Source of the DNA: Pseudomonas sp. PB106
Lineage (GTDB): Bacteria > Pseudomonadota > Gammaproteobacteria > Pseudomonadales > Pseudomonadaceae
Length of the DNA: 47,003 bases
Direction of reading: 5' to 3'
NCBI RefSeq assembly: GCF_009764645.1
Contig: NZ_RWIM01000121.1
Coordinates: forward strand, 1 to 47,003
The position numbers and the translations under genes were made by a program. This document shows, in pieces, positions 26,293 through 37,171 of this stretch (positions are counted from its first letter, which is position 1; each line of letters starts with the position of its first letter). Below the pieces are notes generated by a model. The model was not told where the DNA came from, ran no database searches, and saw nothing but the letters and a program-made list of their open reading frames with translations.

Positions 26293-27021
26293 TCAACCTT
26301 TAAACACTTCATCCAGCAAATCATGCATCGACTTGAACGCGCGCTTCGCAGTCTTTTCGTCGTACATCATCTTGCCCGGGACATTGGCATGCGGATCGGT
26401 AAAGGAGTGCACCGCACCGCCGTAGCTCAGCAATTGCCAATCGACCTTCGCTGCGTTCATTTCGTCCTCAAACGCTGGCAACTGCTCCTCTGGCACCAAC
26501 GGGTCAGAGGCACCGTGCAACACCAACACCGAACCTTTGATGTTCTGCGCATCCGCCGGGTTCGGCGAATCCAGCGTGCCATGGAACGACACCGCAGCCT
26601 TCACCGGCGCACCGGTGCGCGCCAGATCCAGTGCGCAGCAACCGCCGAAGCAGAACCCGAAAACCGCCAGTTTCGACGTATCAACCGCTGCCTCGCCCTG
26701 CTTCTGCAACTGCTCGAACGCTGCCTGCATACGCGTGCGCAGCAATGCACGATCATCCTTCAACGGCATCATCGCCGCGCCGGCCTGATCAGCGTTTTGC
26801 GGACGCACTGCCTGACCATAGACGTCAGCGATCAACACCACGTAGCCCTTGGCCGCGACCGATTTGGCGATCTCTTCGGCACCGGCGCTGACACCCATCC
26901 AGTTCGGCGCCATCAACAAACCCGGAAGCGCGCCTTTGTGTTCGGCGTCAAACGCCAGACGACCTTCATAAGGTTGGCCGTCGATCTGATAGACCACGGA
27001 ACGTACAGTGACTTGGCTCAT
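26293..27021 (-). CDS. dienelactone hydrolase family protein
   Basis: A 242-residue alpha/beta hydrolase. The nucleophile elbow reads FGFCFGGCC, with cysteine as nucleophile as in dienelactone hydrolases. The histidine lies in YGGAVHSFTDP and an Asp in HGASDPLVP. The family acts on carboxymethylenebutenolide and other small esters, and no aromatic-degradation genes are nearby, so the physiological substrate is unclear. The start ATG at 27021 follows CAGGAGTC. It is downstream of the htpG terminator and probably transcribed alone. Confidence 0.9.
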   Translation of the reverse strand: MSQVTVRSVVYQIDGQPYEGRLAFDAEHKGALPGLLMAPNWMGVSAGAEEIAKSVAAKGYVVLIADVYGQAVRPQNADQAGAAMMPLKDDRALLRTRMQAAFEQLQKQGEAAVDTSKLAVFGFCFGGCCALDLARTGAPVKAAVSFHGTLDSPNPADAQNIKGSVLVLHGASDPLVPEEQLPAFEDEMNAAKVDWQLLSYGGAVHSFTDPHANVPGKMMYDEKTAKRAFKSMHDLLDEVFKG

Positions 27022-27053
27022 TTCTGACTCCTGATTGGTTAAACACCAGAATG

Positions 27054-27078
27054 AAAAAACCCGCCGAAGCGGGTTTTT
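27054..27078. terminator. rho-independent terminator downstream of htpG
   Basis: AAAAAACCCGC-CGAA-GCGGGTTTTT; on the minus strand the stem is followed by TTTTTT. It lies 12 nt after the htpG stop. Confidence 0.9.
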
Positions 27079-27089
27079 CTGTGACTTGG

Positions 27090-28994
27090 TTAAACCGACA
27101 GTTCAACCAGCAGCTTGTTCAGACGGCGCACATAGGCGGCCGGATCCTTCAAGCTGTCGCCGGCAGCCAGGGCTGCCTGATCGAAGAGGATGTGCGACAG
27201 GTCGCCAAAACGCTCTTCGCTCTGCTCGCCATCGAGTTTCTCGATCAGCGGGTGGCTTGGGTTGAATTCGAAAATCGGCTTTGAATCCGGCACTTTCTGA
27301 CCGCTGGCTTCGAGGATCTGACGCATCTGCAGACCCAGATCCTGCTCGCCGATGGCCAGGATGGCCGGCGAATCGGTCAGACGATGGGAGACGCGGACTT
27401 CAGCCACGGAATCGCCCAGCGCGGTTTTCAGACGCTCGACCAGACCTTCTTTGGACTTGGCGACTTCTTCTGCGGCTTTCTTGTCCTCTTCCGAGTCCAG
27501 GTTGCCCAGATCGAGGTCACCGCGTGCCACGTCGACAAACGTCTTGCCGTCGAACTCGCTGAGGTAGCTCATCAGCCACTCGTCGATGCGGTCGGTCAGC
27601 AGCAGCACTTCGATGCCTTTCTTGCGGAAGACTTCCAGGTGCGGGCTGTTCTTGACCTGCGCGTAGGTTTCGCCGGTGAGGTAGTAGATCTTGTCCTGAC
27701 CTTCCTTGGCGCGGGCCAGGTAGTCAGCCAGACCGACGATCTGCTCGCCGTCGTCGCCATTGGTCGAGGCGAAACGCAGCAGACCGGCAATTTTTTCCTT
27801 GTTGGCGAAGTCTTCTGCAGGGCCTTCTTTCATGACCTGACCGAAGTTCTTCCAGAAGCCCTTGTATTGCTCAGGCTCGTTTTTCGCCAGTTTTTCCAGC
27901 ATGTCGAGCACACGCTTGGTCAGCGCGGTTTTCATCGAATCGATGATCGGGTCTTTCTGCAGGATCTCGCGCGACACGTTCAGCGACAGGTCGTTGGAAT
28001 CGACCACGCCTTTGATGAAGCGCAGGTACAGCGGCAGGAACGACTCGGCCTGATCCATGACGAACACGCGTTGCACGTACAGCTTCAGGCCCTTCGGCGC
28101 TTCACGCTGGTACAGGTCGAACGGTGCGCGGGCCGGTACGTACAACAGCGAGCTGTATTCAAGCTTGCCTTCGACTTTGTTGTGGCTCCAGGCCAGCGGG
28201 TTTTCAAAGTCGTGAGCGATGTGCTTGTAGAACTCCTGGTATTCCTCGTCCTTCACGTCAGTGCGCGGACGGGTCCACAGGGCGCTGGCGCGGTTGACGG
28301 TTTCCCATTCAACGGCTGGGGCCTCTTCGCCTTCGGCAGCTGCCGCTTCTTTCGGCAGCTCGATCGGCAAAGCGATGTGGTCGGAGTACTTCTTGATGAT
28401 GTTGCGCAGACGCCAGCCATCGGCGAATTCGTCTTCGGCAGCTTTCAGGTGCAGGACGATTCGAGTGCCGCGCTCTGGTTTTTCGATGGTGGCGACTTCG
28501 AACTCGCCCTCGCCTTTCGACGACCAGTGCACGCCTTCGCTGGCTGGAGTGCCGGCGCGACGGCTGTATACGTCAACCTGGTCGGCCACGATGAACGCCG
28601 AGTAGAAACCCACGCCGAACTGGCCGATCAAGTGCGAATCTTTCTTCTGATCGCCCGAGAGGTTTTTCATGAAATCGGCAGTGCCGGATTTGGCGATGGT
28701 ACCCAGGTGGGTGATCACATCGTCACGGTTCATGCCGATACCGTTGTCTTCGAGGGTGACGGTCTTGGCGTCTTTGTCGAAGCTCACACGGATTTTCAGA
28801 TCAGCGCCACCTTCGAGCAACTCTGGCTTGGCCAGGGCTTCGAAGCGCAGCTTGTCGACAGCGTCAGAGGCGTTCGAGATCAATTCGCGAAGGAAGATTT
28901 CCTTGTTGGAATACAGCGAATGGATCATGAGGTGCAGCAGCTGCTTTACCTCGGTCTGGAAGCCCAGGGTTTCCTTTTGAGTTTCCACACTCAT
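27090..28994 (-). CDS. htpG: molecular chaperone HtpG (Hsp90)
   Basis: A 634-residue bacterial Hsp90, an ATP-driven cytosolic chaperone dimer. The N-terminal GHKL ATPase domain shows [25 protein letters not shown] and [11 protein letters not shown]. The middle domain includes [10 protein letters not shown], and the C-terminal dimer domain follows. The start [11 protein letters not shown] at 28994 matches the family N-terminus; ATG and TTG codons 6-9 nt upstream are less likely. A heat-shock-type promoter (29063-29089) lies about 70 nt upstream, and a strong terminator follows. Confidence 0.97.
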   Translation of the reverse strand: MSVETQKETLGFQTEVKQLLHLMIHSLYSNKEIFLRELISNASDAVDKLRFEALAKPELLEGGADLKIRVSFDKDAKTVTLEDNGIGMNRDDVITHLGTIAKSGTADFMKNLSGDQKKDSHLIGQFGVGFYSAFIVADQVDVYSRRAGTPASEGVHWSSKGEGEFEVATIEKPERGTRIVLHLKAAEDEFADGWRLRNIIKKYSDHIALPIELPKEAAAAEGEEAPAVEWETVNRASALWTRPRTDVKDEEYQEFYKHIAHDFENPLAWSHNKVEGKLEYSSLLYVPARAPFDLYQREAPKGLKLYVQRVFVMDQAESFLPLYLRFIKGVVDSNDLSLNVSREILQKDPIIDSMKTALTKRVLDMLEKLAKNEPEQYKGFWKNFGQVMKEGPAEDFANKEKIAGLLRFASTNGDDGEQIVGLADYLARAKEGQDKIYYLTGETYAQVKNSPHLEVFRKKGIEVLLLTDRIDEWLMSYLSEFDGKTFVDVARGDLDLGNLDSEEDKKAAEEVAKSKEGLVERLKTALGDSVAEVRVSHRLTDSPAILAIGEQDLGLQMRQILEASGQKVPDSKPIFEFNPSHPLIEKLDGEQSEERFGDLSHILFDQAALAAGDSLKDPAAYVRRLNKLLVELSV

Positions 28995-29062
28995 GGTCAT
29001 CAAACTCCAATCAGATGGCAGTGGCCGCGACCCGAAATGGTCGGCGGCGGGTTGTCTTGTGA

Positions 29063-29089
29063 GTTTGGGGCACTGTTCAGGATTTCAAG
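29063..29089 (-). promoter_or_regulatory. sigma32-type heat-shock promoter of htpG
   Basis: On the minus strand, CTTGAAA (29089-29083) is followed after 12 nt by CCCCAAAC (29070-29063), close to the sigma32 consensus CTTGAAA-N11-16-CCCCATNT. The -35 element overlaps the last codons (Leu-Lys) of the upstream thioesterase gene. Confidence 0.75.
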
Positions 29090-29529
29090 GGCTCATCGAT
29101 TTTGAAGTGCGCACGAGCGGTGGCAATCGGCTCGCTTTCAGTGCTTTGCCAAGCGGTGACCGCGACGTTAGCCACGCGGCGCCCCTGGCGGCAGACCTGA
29201 CACTTGGCCCAGGTGTCGCGAAACTGCCCGGCGCGCAGGTAATCGAGGGAGAAATCGATAATCTTCGGCACGCCCGGCGTCTCGGTGAAGATCAACAAAT
29301 GCAGCGCCGCAGCCAGCTCCATGAATCCGGCAATCACACCGCCATGGATCGCCGGCAATAAAGGGTTACCAATGTTGTCTTTGTTGGCCGGCAGCTTGAA
29401 CAGCAATTCATCGCCGACGCGCGAACATTCAATGCCGATCAGCCCTGCATAGGGAATCAACTGCAACAGCGGCGCGTAGTCACCCTGAGCGTGAGCCTGT
29501 TGCAACTGAAGTTTCAGGTCTTCGCTCAC
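29077..29529 (-). CDS. PaaI-type hotdog thioesterase
   Basis: A 150-residue hotdog-fold protein of the PaaI/acyl-CoA thioesterase family. The active-site region reads [20 protein letters not shown], with the conserved HGG and an acidic residue on the following helix. The acyl substrate cannot be read from the sequence. Its start overlaps the stop of a second thioesterase gene by 4 nt (29526-29529), so the pair is coupled. The end of this gene contains the -35 element of the htpG promoter. Confidence 0.9.
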   Translation of the reverse strand: MSEDLKLQLQQAHAQGDYAPLLQLIPYAGLIGIECSRVGDELLFKLPANKDNIGNPLLPAIHGGVIAGFMELAAALHLLIFTETPGVPKIIDFSLDYLRAGQFRDTWAKCQVCRQGRRVANVAVTAWQSTESEPIATARAHFKIDEPLKS

Positions 29530-30002
29530 GGGCGGTCTCCTTTTATTGCGCCGCCAAAGCCTTTGGTGCCTTTAAGGGCCTTGCCCATGCGCATGAACGT
29601 TCCAACGACATGGGCGATTGGCCGCTCGGGATCATCCTGATAGGCAAAGCCGCGGGCGAAGATCACGTCCGTCGTGACCCGGTAGCATTGCGCGAAGCCA
29701 TACACATCTTTATTCGGCTCGGCGGCATGCATGTAGTCGATACGCAGATCGAGGGTCGGGCACACCTCGAATTCCGGCAAAACGCACAGTGTGGACATAC
29801 CGCAGGCGGTATCCATCAACGAAGTGATGGCGCCGCCATGGATCACGCCATTCTGCGGGTTGCCGACGATTTTTGTGCTGTACGGAAGGATCACCGTGAG
29901 CCCTTCGCTGGAGGCGCTGTGCACGCGCAATCCAAGTACCTGACAGTGTCGCAACGCGGAGAGAAACCGCGTCGCGCGCTCAAAAACGGGGTTTTCGGCC
30001 AT
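29526..30002 (-). CDS. PaaI-type hotdog thioesterase
   Basis: A 158-residue hotdog-fold thioesterase of the PaaI family. The active-site region is NPQNGVIHGGAITSLMDTAC, containing HGG and the conserved Asp. It is the first gene of a coupled pair with a diverged paralogue, and the two may form a heteromer or act on different acyl-CoAs (inference). The start ATG is at 30002, divergent from the small lipoprotein gene 158 bp away. Confidence 0.9.
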   Translation of the reverse strand: MAENPVFERATRFLSALRHCQVLGLRVHSASSEGLTVILPYSTKIVGNPQNGVIHGGAITSLMDTACGMSTLCVLPEFEVCPTLDLRIDYMHAAEPNKDVYGFAQCYRVTTDVIFARGFAYQDDPERPIAHVVGTFMRMGKALKGTKGFGGAIKGDRP

Positions 30003-30096
30003 TTGATAATTACTCTCGTTAGAGCCATTTGCCAGTAGTAAGGGTTAAAGCAAAAGTTCCACCTGAAAACAAACTTATATATCTGAAAGAAATGAG

Positions 30097-30124
30097 GAAC
30101 TTAACCTTCCGCACAGAGTTCTTA
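30097..30124 (+). promoter_or_regulatory. AlgU (extracytoplasmic sigma)-type promoter
   Basis: GAACTT (30097-30102) is followed after 17 nt by TCTTA (30120-30124). The known AlgU/sigmaE consensus in Pseudomonas is GAACTT-N16/17-TCTGA. The predicted transcript start is about 30 nt before the lipoprotein ATG, a normal leader length. Confidence 0.55.
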
Positions 30125-30160
30125 AGGCCAGTAGTTATTTTCCATAAGGAGAAACACCCC

Positions 30161-30397
30161 ATGCGTAAGACTTTTGCTGTTGCCTTGATGTTGACCGCTT
30201 CCCTCGGTCTCGCTGCCTGCGATAAAAAATCCGAGGACAAAGCTCAAGATGCTAACCAACACGCTGAGCAAGCTCAGCAAGACATGAACAAAGCTCAGGA
30301 TAAAGTGAACGACGCTGCGAAAGAAAACGCCGAAGCTGCCAAAGCTCAGGCTGAATCGAACGCTGCCGCGCAAGACGAAGCTGCCAAGAAGCAATAA
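30161..30397 (+). CDS. small alanine- and lysine-rich lipoprotein
   Basis: A 78-residue lipoprotein. The signal peptide ends in lipobox LAAC (cysteine at residue 20). The mature part is highly charged and alanine-rich (KAQDKVNDAAKENAEAAKAQ), predicted as one long coiled helix, and resembles OprI-type or osmotic-shock-type lipoproteins in form but not clearly in sequence. The ATG at 30161 has TAAGGAG 9 nt upstream. An AlgU-type promoter precedes it and a terminator follows, so it is a single-gene unit, probably induced by envelope stress (inference). Exact family unknown. Confidence 0.85.
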   Translation: MRKTFAVALMLTASLGLAACDKKSEDKAQDANQHAEQAQQDMNKAQDKVNDAAKENAEAAKAQAESNAAAQDEAAKKQ

Positions 30398-30420
30398 TTC
30401 GCTTTTTGCTGCAGAAAAAG

Positions 30421-30446
30421 AAAACCCGCCAAGTGCGGGTTTTCTT
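30421..30446 (+). terminator. rho-independent terminator after the small lipoprotein gene
   Basis: AAAACCCGC-CAAGT-GCGGGTTTT followed by CTTTT. The hairpin also has T-rich sequence on the minus strand and may end the converging MAPEG/DUF599 transcript. Confidence 0.9.
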
Positions 30447-30474
30447 TTGTCCGGGATTTATCGGCACTGCAGTC

Positions 30475-30876
30475 TTAGAGCAACACAGTTCTAAAAGTCG
30501 GACTAATCATCAGCAATAACGAACACACTAAGCCTACAAACCAGACCAAACTGCGCAGTGAAGGCTGATCAGCCAGGTAAAGCCACAAGTAGAGAATCCG
30601 CGCGATCACAAAAATGATCGCCAGTGTATCGATCAGCCATCCCGCCGTTTGTGTGGTGTGCGCCATCAGCACGCCGACCGCAAACAACATGAACGCCTCA
30701 ATGCTGTTCTGGTGCGCCGCCAGCGCCCTGGCGCCGTAACCGGTGAGTTGCGCCTGCTGCTGGCGCGGAGTGTGGTTGTCGTAACCGCCCTGCTCTTTCA
30801 TGGCCTTGGCCACCGGCATGCGCGCCACGTAGATCAACAAAGCACTGATAAACACACACCAGAACGGAATACTCAT
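30475..30876 (-). CDS. MAPEG family membrane protein
   Basis: A 133-residue protein with four hydrophobic segments. The region GYGARALAAHQNSIEAFMLF is the signature of the MAPEG family (membrane-associated proteins in eicosanoid and glutathione metabolism). Bacterial members sometimes conjugate glutathione, but activity here is unknown. The ATG at 30876 shares its last base position with the stop of the upstream DUF599 gene (TGATG), indicating coupled translation. Confidence 0.88.
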   Translation of the reverse strand: MSIPFWCVFISALLIYVARMPVAKAMKEQGGYDNHTPRQQQAQLTGYGARALAAHQNSIEAFMLFAVGVLMAHTTQTAGWLIDTLAIIFVIARILYLWLYLADQPSLRSLVWFVGLVCSLLLMISPTFRTVLL

Positions 30877-31613
30877 CAAGCAGCCTCTTTGTTCGCCTCG
30901 GGAATGGGCGCCTCAGTAGGGGTATAGACCATTACGTCGAGAACGTCGGAATGAAACTCGCGGCGGTACAGAACCACGACCACGCCCGCACTCATCATCA
31001 TGAACAACCACGGACTGACGAACCACGCCAGCATGCTCATGCCGAAATAGTAGGAGCGCAGGCCGAAGTTGAACTGGTTGGCCGCCATCGAAATGACCCG
31101 CGCCGCTCGCGCAGCAAATGCTTTGCGCTCCTGCTCGGAGACCTGCCGCTCGCCAACCATCGGCGCCGAGCCCACCAGTACTGCCGCGAAGTTGTACTGA
31201 CGCATGCACCAGCTGAAAGTGAAGAAGGCGTAGACGAATACCAGCGCCAGGCACAGCAGTTTGATCTCTGACATGCCCTGCGAGGCCTGCTGCACCATCG
31301 GGATATCCGCCAGCAACGACACTGCCCGCTCCGACGCACCGAGCACGGTGAGAATACCGGCGAGAATGATCAAGGTGCTGGAGGCGAAGAACGAGGCGTT
31401 ACGCTCCAGATTGCCGATTACGCTGGCATCGGCGATGCGGTTGTCGCGCAGCAGCATGCGGCGCATCCAGTCTTCGCGATACAGGTGCAACACGCTGGCC
31501 AGACACGCGGTGTCGCGGGCCTTCCATGAGGCGTAACGAGTGTAACCGCCCCAACAGATGACGAACCAGACAGCGGCGAGCAAGTGAATCAGATTGGCTT
31601 GGATGAACGACAT
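30876..31613 (-). CDS. DUF599 domain-containing membrane protein
   Basis: A 245-residue inner-membrane protein with about four hydrophobic segments (roughly residues 5-25, 70-90, 110-135, 185-210). The family DUF599 has no assigned function that I know. The start at 31613 (MSFIQANL) has AAGGA at good spacing. The longer open frame upstream passes a REP-like sequence and is not used. It is coupled to the downstream MAPEG gene by a TGATG junction. Confidence 0.85.
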   Translation of the reverse strand: MSFIQANLIHLLAAVWFVICWGGYTRYASWKARDTACLASVLHLYREDWMRRMLLRDNRIADASVIGNLERNASFFASSTLIILAGILTVLGASERAVSLLADIPMVQQASQGMSEIKLLCLALVFVYAFFTFSWCMRQYNFAAVLVGSAPMVGERQVSEQERKAFAARAARVISMAANQFNFGLRSYYFGMSMLAWFVSPWLFMMMSAGVVVVLYRREFHSDVLDVMVYTPTEAPIPEANKEAA

Positions 31614-31644
31614 GCAATTCCTTGTGAGAGGTGAACACTGTCTA

Positions 31645-31668
31645 TGTGGGACCGAGCTTGCTCCCACG
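31645..31668. repeat. single REP hairpin
   Basis: TGTGGGACCGAGCTTGCTCC(CACG) is a lone REP-type element between the DUF599 gene and the brnQ terminator; no partner arm is visible. Confidence 0.65.
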
Positions 31669-31732
31669 TGAAAATATGACAACTCTTCGACGTTAGCTCA
31701 GGGAAAAAGACACTGCCTGACGCCCATAAAAA

Positions 31733-31760
31733 ATGCCCCGTATCGATTGATACGGGGCAT
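31733..31760 (-). terminator. rho-independent terminator of brnQ
   Basis: A 12-bp stem ATGCCCCGTATC / GATACGGGGCAT with a 4-base loop; on the minus strand it is followed by TTTTTTA. Confidence 0.92.
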
Positions 31761-31805
31761 TTCTGTTTAAGCGCTGAGGACCCGCTTGTGGCGGGTCAGC
31801 CAACG

Positions 31806-33119
31806 TCAGGCTACCGCTTCGCTGCGCTTGCCCAGCAGGCGATCGCAGACAACCGCGACCACCAGCGTCATCACGCACGGCACCAGCCACGCCAGACCCT
31901 GCTCGCTCAGCGGCAGGTGCGACAGCTGCGTTGGCATCCAGTCAGCCAGACCAGCGCCTTTCAGCGCGTCAATGCTGCCAAACACAAACGACACCAGCAT
32001 CACCGGGCCAAGAATGCGCCCGTGTTCATGCCAGAAATCTTTGCAGAAGCTCAGCGCGACCAGAACGATGCACGGCGGATAGATCGCGGTCAGCACAGGG
32101 ATCGAGAAAGCGATCAGCTTGGTCAGACCGAGGTTCGACACCAGCAGCGAGAATGCCGCGAGGATGATCACCAATGTCTTGTAGGACAGTGGCAATACAC
32201 GACTGAAGTATTCGGCACAGGCACAGGTCAGACCCACGGCTGTTACCAGACACGCCAGCGAGATCAGCACCGCAAGGAAACCGCTGCCCAGCGAACCGAA
32301 GGTATGTTGCACGTATGCGTGCAAGACCGCCGCGCCGTTGGTTGCACCGACGGCCACTTCATGGCTGCCGGAACCGAGACGGAACAGGCTGATATACACC
32401 AGCGCCAGACCGACACCGGCGATCAAACCAGCGATGATCGCGTAACGGGTGATCAACTTCGGCGACTCGACACCACGGGAGCGGATCGCGTTGACGATGA
32501 CGATACCGAACACCAGTGCGCCCAAGGTATCCATGGTCAGGTAACCATTGATGAAACCTTGGGAGAACGGTGCAGCGACGTATTCCGGTGTGCCGTGGCC
32601 AATGTCACCGGCCGGCAAGGCGAATGCGGCGATGCCAAGCACTGCCAGTGCGATGATCTTCAGCGGCGCGAGGAAACGGCCGACGGTGTCCAGCAAACGG
32701 CCCGGGTAGAGCGAGATGAAGAACACCAGCAGGAAGTACACCGAGCTGTAGAGGAACAGCGCCAGCGGGCTCTCGCCGGTCAGCGGCGCCAGGCCCACTT
32801 CGAAGGACACGGTTGCGGTGCGCGGAGTGGCGAACAGCGGGCCGACGGCCAAGTAGCACGCAGCAGCAAGAATGCCACCGGCGACCTTGCCGATCGGGCT
32901 GCTCAGTGCGTCCATCGCCCCGCCGACCTTGGCCAGCGCGACGACGGTGATCACCGGCAGACCTACTGCGGTGATCAGGAAGCCCAGCGCAGCCATCCAG
33001 ACGTGAGGTCCGGCCTGCAAGCCAACGATAGGCGGAAAGATGATGTTGCCGGCCCCAACGAACAGGGCAAATGTCATAAAGCCAAGTGCCAGGATGTCCT
33101 GACCTTTCAAAACTTTCAT
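31806..33119 (-). CDS. brnQ: branched-chain amino acid transporter (LIV-II, BrnQ)
   Basis: A 437-residue inner-membrane carrier with about 12 hydrophobic spans, of the LIVCS family that imports leucine, isoleucine and valine with sodium (or protons). The N-terminal [17 protein letters not shown] is diagnostic. The family length is about 437. The start is ATG at 33119 (MKVLKGQD); its ribosome site is weak. Longer open frame upstream is not supported. It has its own terminator and is monocistronic. Confidence 0.95.
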   Translation of the reverse strand: MKVLKGQDILALGFMTFALFVGAGNIIFPPIVGLQAGPHVWMAALGFLITAVGLPVITVVALAKVGGAMDALSSPIGKVAGGILAAACYLAVGPLFATPRTATVSFEVGLAPLTGESPLALFLYSSVYFLLVFFISLYPGRLLDTVGRFLAPLKIIALAVLGIAAFALPAGDIGHGTPEYVAAPFSQGFINGYLTMDTLGALVFGIVIVNAIRSRGVESPKLITRYAIIAGLIAGVGLALVYISLFRLGSGSHEVAVGATNGAAVLHAYVQHTFGSLGSGFLAVLISLACLVTAVGLTCACAEYFSRVLPLSYKTLVIILAAFSLLVSNLGLTKLIAFSIPVLTAIYPPCIVLVALSFCKDFWHEHGRILGPVMLVSFVFGSIDALKGAGLADWMPTQLSHLPLSEQGLAWLVPCVMTLVVAVVCDRLLGKRSEAVA

Positions 33120-33350
33120 TAAGGTAATACCACACTGCTGAAATCGGAATTTAGAGGGGGATTGCCCTGTGTAATTAGGGAAATGCTGTCGATCCGTATG
33201 GGACTGACCCTTAAAGCGCGTTGCATGCCTTGTGGGCGGCAGACGCAAAAATGGCTGCTAGCCTAACGAATTTGCTGTGCAAACGCACTGTTAGAGGGCG
33301 AACTATCCGATACGCGACGTTTCCGTGTCGCGTTTATGTATGAAAAGCAG

Positions 33351-33415
33351 CCGCAAGCTACAAGTTTCAAGCGACAAGCTTTTGTCTTGCAGCTAGCAAC
33401 TTGTCGCTTTCAACT
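33351..33415. repeat. inverted repeat of the AAGCTACAAG/TTTCAAGC family
   Basis: AAGCGACAAG (33369-33378) pairs with CTTGTCGCTT (33400-33409), within a stretch of repeated CAAG units. A related, longer inverted repeat lies at 37172-37246. Confidence 0.7.
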
Positions 33416-33428
33416 GCTCTTGAACGAC

Positions 33429-33453
33429 AAAGGCCACCCGAAGGTGGCCTTTG
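33429..33453 (-). terminator. rho-independent terminator of the sdh-suc-lpd block
   Basis: AAAGGCCACC-CGAA-GGTGGCCTTT, about 30 nt after the sucD stop, followed on the minus strand by GTCGTTC. The T-tract is short but the stem is strong. Confidence 0.8.
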
Positions 33454-33482
33454 TTTGGTGAAGCGTCAGCTAAGCGCGAGGC

Positions 33483-34364
33483 TTACTTGACAGCCCAACC
33501 GGTCAGCTCGGCCAGGGCCTTGCCGATGTCTGCCAGCGAACGCACGGTTTTTACGCCTGCGTCTTGCAGCGCAGCGAATTTCTCGTCTGCAGTGCCTTTG
33601 CCGCCAGAGATGATTGCGCCAGCATGGCCCATGCGCTTGCCCGGAGGAGCAGTCACACCAGCGATGTAGGAAACAACCGGCTTGGTCACGTGTGCCTTGA
33701 TGTAGGCAGCCGCTTCTTCTTCAGCCGAACCGCCGATCTCACCGATCATGACGATCGCTTCGGTCTTCGGGTCTTCCTGGAACAGCTTCAGGATGTCGAT
33801 GAAGTTCGAACCCGGGATCGGGTCACCACCGATGCCGACGCAAGTCGACTGACCGAAACCGGCGTCAGTAGTCTGCTTAACAGCTTCGTAGGTCAGGGTG
33901 CCGGAACGCGAAACGATACCGACCTTGCCTGGCAAGTGAATGTGACCTGGCATGATGCCGATCTTGCACTCGCCCGGAGTGATAACGCCTGGGCAGTTAG
34001 GGCCGATCAGGACTACGCCCAGCTCGTCGCACTTAACTTTAGCGTCCAGCATGTCCAGGGTAGGAATGCCTTCGGTGATGCAGACGATCAGCTTGATGCC
34101 GCCGAATGCCGCTTCCAGGATCGAGTCTTTGCAGAAAGGAGCCGGAACGTAGATCACGCTGGCGGTAGCGCCAGTGGCTTCTACTGCGTCTTTAACGGTG
34201 TTGAAAACTGGCAGACCCAGGTGCTCGGTGCCGCCTTTGCCAGGAGTAACGCCACCCACCATCTTGGTGCCGTATTCGATGGCTTGCTGGGTGTGGAAAC
34301 TACCTTGCGAACCGGTAATACCCTGGCAGATAACTTTGGTGTCTTTATTGATCAGGACGCTCAT
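33483..34364 (-). CDS. sucD: succinyl-CoA synthetase, alpha subunit
   Basis: A 293-residue subunit of the ADP- or GDP-forming succinate-CoA ligase. The CoA-binding N-terminus has [17 protein letters not shown]. The phosphorylated histidine lies in [19 protein letters not shown] (about residue 248). Length fits the family. The start overlaps the sucC stop by one base (TAATG), which ensures balanced synthesis. It is the last gene of the TCA block and is followed by a terminator. Confidence 0.97.
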   Translation of the reverse strand: MSVLINKDTKVICQGITGSQGSFHTQQAIEYGTKMVGGVTPGKGGTEHLGLPVFNTVKDAVEATGATASVIYVPAPFCKDSILEAAFGGIKLIVCITEGIPTLDMLDAKVKCDELGVVLIGPNCPGVITPGECKIGIMPGHIHLPGKVGIVSRSGTLTYEAVKQTTDAGFGQSTCVGIGGDPIPGSNFIDILKLFQEDPKTEAIVMIGEIGGSAEEEAAAYIKAHVTKPVVSYIAGVTAPPGKRMGHAGAIISGGKGTADEKFAALQDAGVKTVRSLADIGKALAELTGWAVK

Positions 34365-35530
34365 TATTTGCCCTCCGCAGCTTTGACAACTTGTTGAGCA
34401 GCGTCGGTCAGGCTGGTAGCAGCGATGATGTTCAAACCGCTTTCTGCCAGTACTTTAGCGCCCAGCTCAGCGTTGTTACCTTCAAGGCGAACAACAACCG
34501 GGATTTTCACGCCGACTTCTTTCACAGCGCCGATGATGCCTTCGGCAATCATGTCGCAGCGAACAATGCCGCCGAAGATGTTGACCAGTACTGCAGCGAC
34601 GTTGGTGTCGGACAGGATGATCTTGAACGCTTCAGTTACGCGTTCTTTGGTAGCGCCACCACCTACGTCGAGGAAGTTGGCTGGCTTGCCGCCATGCAGG
34701 TTGACGATGTCCATGGTACCCATGGCCAGGCCAGCACCGTTGACCATGCAGCCGATGTTGCCTTCCAGTGCTACGTAGTTCAGTTCGAACTTGGCAGCGT
34801 GCGCTTCGCGCGGATCGTCTTGCGACGGATCGTGGAAAGTCTTCAGCTTAGGCTGACGGTACATGGCGTTGGCGTCGATGTTGATCTTGGCGTCGAGGCA
34901 ATGCAGATCGCCGTCAGCCTTGATCACCAGCGGGTTCACTTCCAGCAGAGCCAGGTCGTGATCTTTGAACAGTTTGGCCAGACCTACGAAGATCTTGGCG
35001 AACTGAGCAACCTGCTTGCCTTCCAGACCCAGCTGGAATGCCAGCTCGCGACCCTGGAATGGCTGAGCGCCAACCAGTGGATCGATAGTGGCCTTGAGAA
35101 TTTTTTCTGGAGTGTCGTGAGCGATTTTCTCGATGTCCACGCCACCTTCGGTGGAAGCCATGAACACGATGCGACGGCTCGAACGGTCAACGACAGCGCC
35201 CAGGTACAGCTCTTTAGCGATATCAGTGCACGATTCAACCAGGATCTTGGTGACTGGCTGGCCATTGGCGTCAGTCTGGTAAGTCACCAGACGCTTGCCC
35301 AGCCACTGCTGTGCGAAGGCTTTGGCGTCTTCTTTGCTGCGAACCAGCTTAACGCCGCCCGCTTTACCGCGACCACCGGCGTGAACCTGGGCTTTGACAA
35401 CCCACTCGCTGCCGCCGATTTTGTCGCAAGCTTCTGCTGCTGCTTCCGGGGTGTCTACTGCGTAACCAGTGGAAACTGGCAGGCCGTATTCAGCGAACAG
35501 CTGCTTACCCTGATACTCGTGAAGATTCAT
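34364..35530 (-). CDS. sucC: succinyl-CoA synthetase, beta subunit
   Basis: A 388-residue ATP-grasp subunit carrying the nucleotide and succinate sites. The N-terminus [18 protein letters not shown] is typical and fixes the start at 35530; in-frame ATGs upstream are not used. Further marks are [17 protein letters not shown] and [17 protein letters not shown]. Its stop overlaps the sucD start. A 183-bp spacer with a hairpin separates it from lpd upstream. Confidence 0.97.
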   Translation of the reverse strand: MNLHEYQGKQLFAEYGLPVSTGYAVDTPEAAAEACDKIGGSEWVVKAQVHAGGRGKAGGVKLVRSKEDAKAFAQQWLGKRLVTYQTDANGQPVTKILVESCTDIAKELYLGAVVDRSSRRIVFMASTEGGVDIEKIAHDTPEKILKATIDPLVGAQPFQGRELAFQLGLEGKQVAQFAKIFVGLAKLFKDHDLALLEVNPLVIKADGDLHCLDAKINIDANAMYRQPKLKTFHDPSQDDPREAHAAKFELNYVALEGNIGCMVNGAGLAMGTMDIVNLHGGKPANFLDVGGGATKERVTEAFKIILSDTNVAAVLVNIFGGIVRCDMIAEGIIGAVKEVGVKIPVVVRLEGNNAELGAKVLAESGLNIIAATSLTDAAQQVVKAAEGK

Positions 35531-35606
35531 GCTTTTTACCGTCTTCGTTAGGTACTGCGCATTCGGCGCTGCGCTCATTTGAGTGCCGCGCCACCTGTGA
35601 CTGCTG

Positions 35607-35629
35607 CTTGCGTAGCTGAGCTACGCAAG
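35607..35629. other. 10-bp hairpin between lpd and sucC
   Basis: CTTGCGTAGC-TGA-GCTACGCAAG is a perfect 10-bp stem with a 3-base loop in the 183-bp lpd-sucC spacer. There is no T-tract on either side, so it may process or attenuate the transcript rather than end it (inference). Confidence 0.6.
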
Positions 35630-35712
35630 ACTGCGTCCAGCGGACATTCCGCGGTGAGACTTGCTCGCAAGGCTCACGACGGGCCGTTACCGCCGTGGTT
35701 TCTTATTGTCTG

Positions 35713-37149
<1,437 letters not shown>

Positions 37150-37171
37150 TCAAAAAATCCTCTTTAGCAAT

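Larger units (their letters stand above)
33120..33482. other. 363-bp intergenic region between brnQ and sucD
   Basis: Both genes are on the minus strand. From right to left it holds the sucD terminator (33429-33453), an inverted repeat of the AAGCTACAAG family (33351-33415), a hairpin ACGCGAC/GTCGCGT (33312-33333) and the unassigned brnQ promoter. I see no credible small gene. Confidence 0.5.

Noticed and set aside
27384..29105. 573-codon open frame opposite htpG
   Set aside because: Shadow of htpG; the htpG assignment is unambiguous by sequence, terminator and promoter.
31788..33122. 444-codon Gln/Arg/His-rich open frame opposite brnQ
   Set aside because: Composition is that expected from the antisense of a hydrophobic membrane protein; no domain seen.
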